Part shown: positions 1 to 5,788 of the stretch, in pieces
Numbering within the stretch: the first letter of the stretch is position 1
Layout: every line of letters starts with the position of its first letter
From: Bacteroidales bacterium UBA1197
GTDB taxonomy: Bacteria > Bacteroidota > Bacteroidia > Bacteroidales > UBA932
Assembly (NCBI GenBank): GCA_002309995.1
Contig: DBYB01000037.1
Location: forward strand, 1-21,728
DNA length: 21,728 bases
Reading direction: 5' to 3'
Translations under genes and position numbers: made by a program
The notes under the pieces: model-generated
Database searches by the model: none
Told to the model about the DNA's origin: nothing
What the model saw: the letters and a program-made list of their open reading frames with translations, nothing else

Positions 1-50
1 ATGCGGTTCTTCTGTTCCCTTCTAAATTTTGTTCTCTTAGGTTGTAACAT
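1..50 (-). CDS. rplP: 50S ribosomal protein L16, N-terminal fragment (cut by window edge)
   Basis: The minus strand from 50 to 1 reads ATG and then 15 further codons, giving MLQPKRTKFRREQKNR. This matches the strongly conserved start of bacterial ribosomal protein L16 (MLQPK-TK-RR-QK-R), a large-subunit protein near the peptidyl-transferase and tRNA-binding region. Only 16 of roughly 140 residues are in the window. No Shine-Dalgarno is visible; the bases before the ATG are A/T-rich, as is usual in Bacteroidota. The odd point is context: rplP normally follows rpsC directly inside the S10 operon, but here the upstream DNA is non-coding with its own promoter and a divergent unrelated gene. The identification rests on a short but very distinctive peptide. 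Confidence 0.8.
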   Translation of the reverse strand, partial: MLQPKRTKFRREQKNR

Positions 51-139
51 TGTAGTATTACTTTAAAAAATATATTCCTAAAACCCTAACTGATTGACTT
101 TCAATATAATAAGGTATTTCGAGCCAATTTTTTGGGATG

Positions 140-169
140 CAAAGATACAAATTTTTCTGCAATCCGCAA
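140..169 (-). promoter_or_regulatory. Bacteroidota-type promoter reading left into rplP
   Basis: On the minus strand TATCTTTG (147 to 140) matches the Bacteroidota -7 consensus TAnnTTTG. It is preceded by a 19-base spacer and an ATTG at about 170 to 167, close to the -33 box TTTG. This is the best-formed promoter in the window. Transcription would start near 134 and leave a leader of about 85 bases before the L16 ATG at 50. The leader is AT-rich, and I see no convincing riboswitch or r-protein binding fold in it. Confidence 0.65.
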
Positions 170-190
170 TAGTATTTTGAAAATTTTTGA

Positions 191-282
191 AACATTTTCG
201 ACACGGAATTTTTCAGCTAACTGAGGCTTTTTCGGGGAGTTACCGAGGGTGGTTCTATTTTCTTCCCAACATTTTCGACACG
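191..282. repeat. 15-base direct repeat pair in the rplP/DUF4294 intergenic region
   Basis: AACATTTTCGACACG occurs exactly at 191-205 and again at 268-282, a period of 77 bases. Partial similarity continues downstream of both copies (an A/T-rich ATTT run and then GC). The pair lies between two divergent promoters, at 140-147 (minus) and 319-326 (plus), inside the 280-base gap 51-330, which otherwise shows no gene. The copies are not palindromic. They could be paired operator sites for a shared regulator or remnants of a small duplication; the sequence does not decide. Confidence 0.5.
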
Positions 283-318
283 CGATTTCCGGCAAATTTT
301 TATGGCGCAAAATTTGCT

Positions 319-326
319 TATCTTTG
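319..326 (+). promoter_or_regulatory. -7 promoter box immediately before the DUF4294 start
   Basis: TATCTTTG matches the Bacteroidota -7 consensus TAnnTTTG. Only four bases (CGGC) separate it from the GTG start codon at 331, so the predicted transcription start falls on or next to the start codon. No good -33 TTTG is seen at the usual spacing. Confidence 0.5.
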
Positions 327-330
327 CGGC

Positions 331-1050
331 GTGAAAAGGATAGCCGCCATACTGTTCGCGATACTCGCAGCCGCCTGGACTCTGAGCGCCCAGAGCGTAG
401 GCAACCGCGTTCCCAAGGGCTTCCCTATGTACTACGAGGTGCACGACGGCGACACCACCTACTTCGACAACCTCGAGCCCATCTGGGTGTTCCCCAGGGG
501 GCGCGGTTTCAAGGGCGACGGCGACTGGCGCAAGGACTACAGGCTGGTCTATAACTTCAATAAGGTGTACCCGTACGCGCTTGTTGGGCGCAAACTTATA
601 GCCCAGGTGGACAGCACCATAGCGGCCGACGCCACCAAGAAGTCTCAGCGCACCCAGTACATCAAGAGCGTGGAGCGCGAACTGCTCGACCTCTTCTCCA
701 AGGACATAAAGAAAATGACAATAACGCAGGGAATGGTGCTGATGCGCCTGGTGGACCGCGAGTGCGGCCTCAGCCCCTACGACATAATCAAGGAATACGA
801 AGGCGGATTCGCCGCCAACTTCTGGCAGGTCATCGCCAAACTGTTCTCACACGACCTCAAGACGCGCTACGAGCCCCAGGGCCGCGACCGGCGCATCGAG
901 GAACTGGTACAGATATGGGATAGCGGCAAATGGGATCAGTTCTACTACTCCATCTTCTGGGAGTACCCCACCAAAACCGTCATCAAGAGCGACCGCCTGA
1001 CTTCCGAAATCAAGAAATCCCCCTCGAAACAACAGAAATCCCGCCGCTAG
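331..1050 (+). CDS. DUF4294 family secreted protein, function unknown
   Basis: A protein of 239 residues. The GTG at 331 is chosen because it opens a clear signal peptide (basic VKR, a hydrophobic Ile/Leu/Ala core, then a cleavage site around LSAQS); the frame is open further upstream to 187, but that stretch is AT-rich and not protein-like. The mature part contains features I associate with the DUF4294 family of Bacteroidota: an early segment rich in Asp, Tyr and Thr (VHDGDTTYFDNL), the WRKDYRLVYNFNKVYPYA block, and a central helical region with RQLLD-like and ITQGMVLMRLVDRE segments. The C-terminus is basic (KSPSKQQKSRR). It is probably periplasmic. No catalytic motif is evident. The gene stands alone, convergent with the DUF4270 gene. 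Confidence 0.75.
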   Translation: MKRIAAILFAILAAAWTLSAQSVGNRVPKGFPMYYEVHDGDTTYFDNLEPIWVFPRGRGFKGDGDWRKDYRLVYNFNKVYPYALVGRKLIAQVDSTIAADATKKSQRTQYIKSVERELLDLFSKDIKKMTITQGMVLMRLVDRECGLSPYDIIKEYEGGFAANFWQVIAKLFSHDLKTRYEPQGRDRRIEELVQIWDSGKWDQFYYSIFWEYPTKTVIKSDRLTSEIKKSPSKQQKSRR

Positions 1051-1096
1051 CGGCGCCCCCGTTTTTCGCAACCACTTAACACTCAGCCACAACTGT

Positions 1097-1128
1097 ATCT
1101 CCTGTGCGTAAAAATGCGCATAGGAGAT
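1097..1128. terminator. Hairpin between convergent genes, possible bidirectional terminator
   Basis: ATCTCCTGTGCG (1097-1108) pairs with CGCATAGGAGAT (1117-1128) across an 8-base loop: a 12-base stem with one G-U wobble on the plus strand. It lies in the 140-base gap between the convergent DUF4294 (+) and DUF4270 (-) genes, the expected place for a shared terminator. Against this, neither strand has a U-tract directly after the stem. A second short palindrome, GCCGCTAGCGGC (1043-1054), overlaps the DUF4294 stop codon and is followed by GTTTTTC at 1061. Confidence 0.45.
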
Positions 1129-1190
1129 GTGGAAGATGCTGAAAATCAAACACTTCCAGAAAACGATCTTTTAGTGGGTGGTAAAGGGTA

Positions 1191-2900
1191 TTACTCCTGA
1201 TTCGGCAGGGAGAAGGTGAGCTTGAAGACGGGGCGCTTGGACTCGTCGGGATAGTTGGGGCCGCAGAGCGTGGCGTTGTAGTAGCGATCCTTGTCCAGAA
1301 CGTCCTGGGCGGTCTCGGTGGTGCTGGAACTGCCGTACATACTGGACATCAGGTAGTAGCTGTAGTAGTTGGAATACGGGTCGTATCCATAGCCGCCGTA
1401 ACCTCCGTAGCCGTAACCGCCATATCCGTAGCCGCCGTAGCCACCGTAGTACATATTGTTGTAGTACTGCTGGTACATCAGGTACTGGTAGTAGTCGCTA
1501 AGGCTGGAATCGGAACTGCTGCTGCTCTTGGTGACTTCGTGAGCATTGATGGTCATCCAGATATCGTATTCACCGCCAAGCAGTTTCGTGCGCTTGAGCA
1601 CGTCGTTGTCGCTCTCGCCTTCCTCGGGGCTCTCGTGAATCTTCAGGAGCTCCTGCAGGTGGTAGGTGATATCGGGCTCGTAGCGCAGGGTGCTGCGGTT
1701 CACTTCACCCTGGTTCTCGTCGGCGGAACTGGCGTCGGTCAGCACGGCATAGACCACCGTGGTGTCGGTCTGGCGTATCCTGCAGGTGGGCGCCAGCATA
1801 TAAGGGAATCGGTCCATCTCCCTGTAGTCCTCGGGGAACTCGAAGGGGAAGATGAGGCTGGCCTTGTTGATGACGGCTCCGCGAGGGTCACCGCCGGCGT
1901 CGCGTATCATACGTTCCGCCAGATGCTTAAGCTCAAGCGCAGAGACGACCGGCTTGAGTCCGCCGCCGCCTTCTATCGCTACCTCGGCGTCCGCCTTGCC
2001 GGCCAGCGCTCCCGACTCGTGGCCGGTGAGGTTGAGGCTGAACTCCGGATACTGACCGCGGGTGGAATTGGTGAACAGGGAATCGACGTCCATAAAGTCC
2101 ATCAGGCCGAATACGAAGAAGAACGCCGTGTCTTTCTCCGGCTTGCCGTCGTTGTCGTAGTCGCAGGCGACGTCGAGCATGGCGTAGTTGCCGGTAACAT
2201 ACTTGGCTTCAGAGTCGTAGCCGATCTGCAGGTCGAATATGTTGATGCGGCCGCCTTCTCCCATAGGCGCATCGGTAGAGATGTGTATGCCTGGAATCTT
2301 GCGGCTGTACTTGCGGAAGTCCTTCAGGTCATCCTGCGTGATGGTGAGGAAGCGCTTTGCGTACTCCTCGGTGAAGTCGAAGCTGAGGGAGTCGGATCCG
2401 TTGACGATTGGAGTGCCCTTGACGATGGATTTGCTCCAGTCCACGTCAACCGTGTTGCCGTTGCTGTTGTAGTCGCGGCCGGGGCGCATAGGGCTGGCTA
2501 GCCCGTGTACGCGTACATTCTGGATGATGTGCCTCTGCTGCTCAGCGGATACGGATACGGTGTCGAGCGCGACGGCGAAGTGGAACCTGCGAACCTCAGC
2601 GGCAGCCACGTTACCGAAGTCGAGCGTATCGAGCACCGGGACGATGGTGAAGGCGCTGGAGCGTGTGGTGAGCCCGAAGCGGTCGTCGCGGATGGCGCCA
2701 ATGGTGATGCGCGTCTGGGAATAGCCGGAAAGGGAATCGGCCTGAAGCTGCGACAGCATACCGTAGGGCATAGGCGCTTCAACAGGATGTATGGTGTAGG
2801 TCTGGTCCCTGGGAATCAGGTTCCCGCCCAGCTCCGAATCAATCTCCACACAGGAAAGGCAGCAGCACAGCGCCGCTGCGAGAACCGGATAAAGTTTCAT
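1191..2900 (-). CDS. DUF4270 family outer-envelope lipoprotein
   Basis: A protein of 569 residues from the ATG at 2900. An upstream ATG at 2936 would add 12 residues but overlaps the preceding gene by 32 bases; the 2900 start lies 4 bases after that gene's stop, follows an AAGAAG stretch, and puts a lipoprotein signal first (MKLYPVLAAALCCCLSC, lipid cysteine about C17). The body matches the Bacteroidota DUF4270 family, beta-rich exported proteins of unknown function often found beside a short glycogen-synthase-like gene, as here. Near the C-terminus is a Ser-rich stretch and then a Tyr/Gly low-complexity tract (codons over about 1354-1500), before a conserved-looking end (FKLTFSLPNQE). It is the second gene of a two-gene minus-strand operon. 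Family assignment is fairly confident; function is unknown. Confidence 0.8.
   Translation of the reverse strand: MKLYPVLAAALCCCLSCVEIDSELGGNLIPRDQTYTIHPVEAPMPYGMLSQLQADSLSGYSQTRITIGAIRDDRFGLTTRSSAFTIVPVLDTLDFGNVAAAEVRRFHFAVALDTVSVSAEQQRHIIQNVRVHGLASPMRPGRDYNSNGNTVDVDWSKSIVKGTPIVNGSDSLSFDFTEEYAKRFLTITQDDLKDFRKYSRKIPGIHISTDAPMGEGGRINIFDLQIGYDSEAKYVTGNYAMLDVACDYDNDGKPEKDTAFFFVFGLMDFMDVDSLFTNSTRGQYPEFSLNLTGHESGALAGKADAEVAIEGGGGLKPVVSALELKHLAERMIRDAGGDPRGAVINKASLIFPFEFPEDYREMDRFPYMLAPTCRIRQTDTTVVYAVLTDASSADENQGEVNRSTLRYEPDITYHLQELLKIHESPEEGESDNDVLKRTKLLGGEYDIWMTINAHEVTKSSSSSDSSLSDYYQYLMYQQYYNNMYYGGYGGYGYGGYGYGGYGGYGYDPYSNYYSYYLMSSMYGSSSTTETAQDVLDKDRYYNATLCGPNYPDESKRPVFKLTFSLPNQE
1381..1449 (-). 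repeat. Tyr/Gly-rich coding repeat within the DUF4270 gene
   Basis: On the minus strand this stretch encodes repeated YGG and YGYGG units, with short nearly repeated codons for Tyr-Gly-Gly. It is flanked by Tyr/Gln/Asn-rich sequence on one side and DPYSNYYSYY on the other. The repeat is in frame and the protein continues normally beyond it. Such tracts can change length by replication slippage. Confidence 0.7.
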
Positions 2901-2904
2901 CTTC

Positions 2905-3726
2905 TTAAACCGTGTCGTAAAATCCATTGTACGCATCGATGTAGCTTCCGTCTTCCAGGGAGGCCGCGTCGTAAGCCAGCACGGGCAGTTTGCGCGTCTT
3001 GCAGTAAGCGAGGAGCTTGGCGTCGGCCTTGGGGGTACCGAGGATTACGCCGTCTGCGTACTGGATGGCTGTCTTGGCAAGATTTATGCCATCCGGCTTC
3101 TTCAGGAAAGCGAGGTCTTCAGCTCCCAGGCCGCCGAATGCAGCCTTTTCGGCGAATCCGGGACGGAAAGTGCTTTCCGGGATGTCGTCATAGAGTGAGA
3201 GGACCACTTTGCTTGATGAGAATATGGGATCGTCCTTATAGGCTTTCTTGAGGTATGCCGGCACCAAGTGCGATATCCAGCCCTGGCAATGGATGATGTC
3301 CGGAGCCCAGCGCAGCTTCTTGGCCGTTTCCAGTACTCCGCGGGCAAAGAAAATCGCGCGTTCGTCATTGTCTTCGAAGAACTTGCCGTCGGCGTCGCTG
3401 TACATCTGCTTGCGGCGGAAGAAATCTTCGTTGTCGATGAAATAGACCTGGATGCGGGCGGAAGAGATAGAGGCCACCTTGATAATCAGCGGATGGTCAA
3501 CGTCGGAAATGATGATGTTCATTCCGGAAAGGCGTATGACCTCGTGCAGCTGATTCTTGCGCTCGTTGATGAACCCGTAGCGCGGCATGAAGCAACGTAT
3601 TTCCTTCTTGCGCTCCTGTATGCACTGGGGCAACTGGCGGGCTATGTTCGCAATGGGAGACTCCGGGAGATACGGGACCATCTCGGAGTTTACGAATAGG
3701 ACTCTCTTTACAGTTTCTGCCATCAT
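2905..3726 (-). CDS. Glycogen/starch synthase N-terminal-domain protein (GT5-like, probably non-catalytic)
   Basis: A protein of 273 residues beginning MMAETVKRVLFVNSEMVPY. It resembles the N-terminal Rossmann domain of glycogen synthase GT5: a first beta strand with NSEMVP, a basic PRYG turn near residue 50, a YFIDNEDFFRR segment, and the DIIHCQGWISHLVPAYLKK block equivalent to D-x-x-H-x-H-D-W of true synthases. Real GlgA enzymes are about 475 residues with a second domain that is wholly absent here. The KTGGL nucleotide-sugar loop is replaced by ESPIA (residues 22-26). I infer it does not make glycogen. It is the first gene of the operon with the DUF4270 lipoprotein (4-base gap), a pairing common in Bacteroidota. 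Database names such as glgA would be misleading. Confidence 0.75.
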   Translation of the reverse strand: MMAETVKRVLFVNSEMVPYLPESPIANIARQLPQCIQERKKEIRCFMPRYGFINERKNQLHEVIRLSGMNIIISDVDHPLIIKVASISSARIQVYFIDNEDFFRRKQMYSDADGKFFEDNDERAIFFARGVLETAKKLRWAPDIIHCQGWISHLVPAYLKKAYKDDPIFSSSKVVLSLYDDIPESTFRPGFAEKAAFGGLGAEDLAFLKKPDGINLAKTAIQYADGVILGTPKADAKLLAYCKTRKLPVLAYDAASLEDGSYIDAYNGFYDTV

Positions 3727-3729
3727 TTA

Positions 3730-3737
3730 CAAAGGTA
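3730..3737 (-). promoter_or_regulatory. -7 promoter box for the GT5-like/DUF4270 operon
   Basis: On the minus strand TACCTTTG (3737 to 3730) fits TAnnTTTG, with TTTA at 3760-3757 as a near -33 box after a 19-base spacer. Only three bases (TAA) separate the box from the ATG at 3726, which is followed directly by a second ATG at 3723. Transcription is predicted to start at one of these ATGs. Confidence 0.55.
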
Positions 3738-3764
3738 AGCATTTTTTTTGAATTATTAAATATT

Positions 3765-3772
3765 TATCTTTG
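3765..3772 (+). promoter_or_regulatory. -7 promoter box for the ftsX cluster
   Basis: TATCTTTG matches the Bacteroidota -7 consensus and lies 18 bases before the ftsX ATG at 3791, giving a leader of about 12-15 bases. A run of eight T at 3742-3749 occupies the -33 region. It is divergent from, and only 27 bases away from, the promoter box of the GT5-like gene, so both promoters share one 64-base region. Confidence 0.55.
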
Positions 3773-3790
3773 AAGTCAATTTGGATTTCG

Positions 3791-4669
3791 ATGTCAAAAG
3801 AGGAAAACAAGATCATCCGGCGCCGCCTGCGTAACGCATACGCTTCCAGCATAATAAGCATCAGTATGGTGCTTCTGCTGATCGGCGTGGCTGCGCTCCT
3901 GATAGTCAACGCGCGCTCCGTCTCCGATTACTTCAAGGAGAATATGCAACTGTCGGTTTTGCTCCGTCAGGACGTTACCGAAGACCAGGCCCGCGAGTAT
4001 GGAAAATCAGTGGAGGCGCTGCCCTTCATCAAGAGCACGCACCTGGTCACGAGGGAGGAAGGAGCGGCCGAACTCGAGGAGATGCTGGGCAAGGATTTCC
4101 TGTCGGTGTTCGAGACTTCCCCGGTGCCTCTTTCCATCGATATTTCCCTCAAGGCCGATTATGTATCGGCAGACAGCGTGGCTATAGTGCGCAAGGTGCT
4201 TGAGGCCTCCCCGCTGGTAGAAGAAGTCGAGTATCAGCAGACGCTGGTGGAGACACTCAACGAGAACCTGGCCAAGATTTCCGTTGTGCTCAGCGTGTTC
4301 ATCCTGCTTATGCTGTTCATCTCTTTCGTGCTGATAAACAATACAGTACGCCTTAACGTGTTCTCCCGCCGCTTCACAATCCACACAATGCAGCTGGTGG
4401 GCGCAACGAGGGCATTCATACGCCGTCCGTTTATGAAGGGGGCGGTGGTTCAGGGCCTGCTGTCGGCAGCATTCGCACTGGCGGTGCTGTACGGCGTGCT
4501 GGCGCTGCTCCGCAAGTCTTTCCCGCAGCTGTTCATGGTGTTCGACACCAGGTCGATGATGCTGGTTGCGGGCGTTGTGGTGGTGAGCGGCGTGCTCATC
4601 TGTATGCTCAGCACCTTCTTCGTCGTAAACAAACTTGTCTCACTCGACAAGGACCATTTATACTATTGA
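3791..4669 (+). CDS. ftsX: Cell division ABC-transporter permease subunit FtsX
   Basis: A protein of 292 residues. The ATG at 3791 is preferred over an in-frame TTG at 3770, which lies inside the -7 box. FtsX partners the ATPase FtsE to couple divisome activity to peptidoglycan hydrolases. The layout is that of FtsX: a cytoplasmic basic start, a first membrane helix (about residues 21-40), a periplasmic domain (about 45-160; LSVLLRQDVTEDQ near its start), then three helices at about 162-186, 215-240 and 256-280. The loop between helices 2 and 3 holds INNTVRL and HTMQLVGATRAFIRRPF, typical of FtsX. ftsE is not in the window, which is usual in Bacteroidota. It is the first gene of the envelope cluster, one base before the DUF3098 start. 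Confidence 0.92.
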   Translation: MSKEENKIIRRRLRNAYASSIISISMVLLLIGVAALLIVNARSVSDYFKENMQLSVLLRQDVTEDQAREYGKSVEALPFIKSTHLVTREEGAAELEEMLGKDFLSVFETSPVPLSIDISLKADYVSADSVAIVRKVLEASPLVEEVEYQQTLVETLNENLAKISVVLSVFILLMLFISFVLINNTVRLNVFSRRFTIHTMQLVGATRAFIRRPFMKGAVVQGLLSAAFALAVLYGVLALLRKSFPQLFMVFDTRSMMLVAGVVVVSGVLICMLSTFFVVNKLVSLDKDHLYY

Positions 4670-4670
4670 T

Positions 4671-4907
4671 ATGGAGAAAAAGATGGCGATGTCCCGCAAA
4701 GGCGTGAGGCTGCTCCTGGCAGGCCTTCTGGTTATGGTTGCGGGGTACATCCTTATGATGGGCGGGGTGAGTCCCGACCCCAACGTGTTCAACTACGACA
4801 TGTTCGACTTCCGTCGCCTGGTGGCGGCCCCGCTGGTGATAATCGCGGGCATCGTTGTGGAAGTGGTTGCCATAATGGGTAAGTTTGAAGATAAAGGGAA
4901 TAAGTAG
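4671..4907 (+). CDS. DUF3098 small membrane protein
   Basis: A protein of 78 residues from the ATG at 4671, one base after the ftsX stop. It has two membrane helices (about residues 12-30, LLLAGLLVMVAGYILMMGG, and about 50-69) joined by a short polar loop with PDPNVFNYDMFDFRR. This pattern, including MMGG and the D-x-FDFRR segment, is that of DUF3098, a small Bacteroidota family found between ftsX and uppP. The function is unknown. The tight spacing suggests translational coupling and a role linked to division or envelope assembly, but that is inference from position. Confidence 0.85.
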   Translation: MEKKMAMSRKGVRLLLAGLLVMVAGYILMMGGVSPDPNVFNYDMFDFRRLVAAPLVIIAGIVVEVVAIMGKFEDKGNK

Positions 4908-4909
4908 CT

Positions 4910-5788
4910 ATGGATTGGTTGCAAGCTATCATACTTGGCCTGGTCCAGGGACTTACGGAGTTCCTGCCGGTCAGCAGCAGCGGCCACCTCGCCATTGGCC
5001 GGGCGCTGCTGGGAGTTGAGGAGTCGGGAGACCTGGTGTTCGAGGTTGCGGTCCACGCCGCCACGGTTCTGGCGACCATCGCCGTGTTCCGCAAGGAGAT
5101 TTGGAAACTCCTCTGCGGACTCTTCAAGTTCAAGTACAACGACGAGACGGACTACATCGCCAAGATATGCGTTTCGATGATTCCGGTGCTCATAGTCGGG
5201 GTGTTCTTCAAGGATGCCGTCGAGAGCGCTTTCAGTTCGATGCTCGTCGTCGGCCTCGCCCTCATCGTCACCGCGATGCTGCTCACCTTCTCCGACTGGA
5301 AATCGGGATCCTTCGGTCGCCTACGGCTCCCTCAGGATGACAAAAAAGGTCCGCAAGATGAAAGTCCTGTCATTCTGAGCGAAGCGAAGAATCTCAACAT
5401 AAAGGAATACCGCAACGGCATCTCGTTCTGGCAGGCCCTGGTGGTCGGCGTCGGGCAGGCATTTGCGGTGATACCCGGTCTGTCCCGCAGTGGTACCACC
5501 ATCAGCACGGGTCTGATTTGCGGCGTGAAGCGCAGCTCGATGGCGCAGTTCTCATTCCTGATGGTGCTCGTACCTATCCTTGGCGAGGCGTTCCTGGATG
5601 TGGTGGGCGGCGACTTTGCGTCTTCGAGCATCGGCATCCTGCCCTTGGCTCTGGGCTTTGTGTCGGCGTTCCTGTCCGGCCTGTTCGCCTGCAAGGTGAT
5701 GATTGCGCTTGTGAAGCGCGCGCAACTCAAGTGGTTCGGCCTCTATTGTGCCCTCGTCGGCCTGGCGGTTCTCATTTTCCTGGTCTGA
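4910..5788 (+). CDS. uppP: Undecaprenyl-diphosphatase UppP (BacA)
   Basis: A protein of 292 residues, polytopic in the inner membrane. It dephosphorylates undecaprenyl diphosphate to recycle the lipid carrier used for peptidoglycan and other envelope glycans; overproduction of the family gives bacitracin resistance. Signature 1 is GLTEFLPVSSSGHL (residues 14-27, catalytic Glu17 and the Ser/His loop); signature 2 is PGLSRSGTTIS, with Arg193. About 29 residues (133-161) in a cytoplasmic loop come from an in-frame palindromic repeat element (5307-5393); without them the length is about 263, normal for the family. Both signatures are intact, so the enzyme is probably active. It starts 2 bases after the DUF3098 stop and its TGA overlaps the next ATG by one base. 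Confidence 0.94.
   Translation: MDWLQAIILGLVQGLTEFLPVSSSGHLAIGRALLGVEESGDLVFEVAVHAATVLATIAVFRKEIWKLLCGLFKFKYNDETDYIAKICVSMIPVLIVGVFFKDAVESAFSSMLVVGLALIVTAMLLTFSDWKSGSFGRLRLPQDDKKGPQDESPVILSEAKNLNIKEYRNGISFWQALVVGVGQAFAVIPGLSRSGTTISTGLICGVKRSSMAQFSFLMVLVPILGEAFLDVVGGDFASSSIGILPLALGFVSAFLSGLFACKVMIALVKRAQLKWFGLYCALVGLAVLIFLV
5307..5393. repeat. Palindromic repeat element inserted in frame within uppP
   Basis: The left arm (5307-5342, ending CTCAGGATGACA) and right arm (5368-5393, beginning TGTCATTCTGAG) form an inverted repeat. The inner 12 bases pair with one G-U wobble, and the outer parts (GATCCTTCGG against CGAAGAATC) pair again around an unpaired bulge. The unit is 87 bases, 29 codons, open in the uppP frame, and gives the peptide VILSEAKNL in its right half. 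From memory, the right-arm consensus (CATTCTGAGCGAAGCGAAG) recurs as a small dispersed repeat in many bacterial genomes. Only one copy is seen here. The exact ends are uncertain by several bases. Confidence 0.7.

Noticed and set aside
81..95. Telomere-like CCTAAAACCCTAA in the rplP leader
   Set aside because: A single short occurrence in an AT-rich leader; not a repeat array.
187..330. Upstream extension of the DUF4294 gene to a TTG at 187
   Set aside because: The added 48 codons are AT-rich, hold the direct repeats and the -7 box, and would bury the signal peptide that begins at 331.
1043..1054. The CCGCTAGCGG palindrome at the end of DUF4294, seen again at 6494-6503 in lpxH
   Set aside because: Ten-base palindromes of this composition are expected by chance in GC-rich DNA; the second copy is inside coding sequence and there is no shared context.
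1539..2501. A 320-codon plus-strand frame opposite the DUF4270 gene
   Set aside because: Val/Glu/Gly-rich shadow frame; the minus strand has the lipoprotein signal and family features.
5518..5787. Extension of the LpxH frame upstream to 5518
   Set aside because: This lies wholly inside uppP in another frame, and the conserved SDVHLG motif sits at the usual distance from the ATG at 5788.
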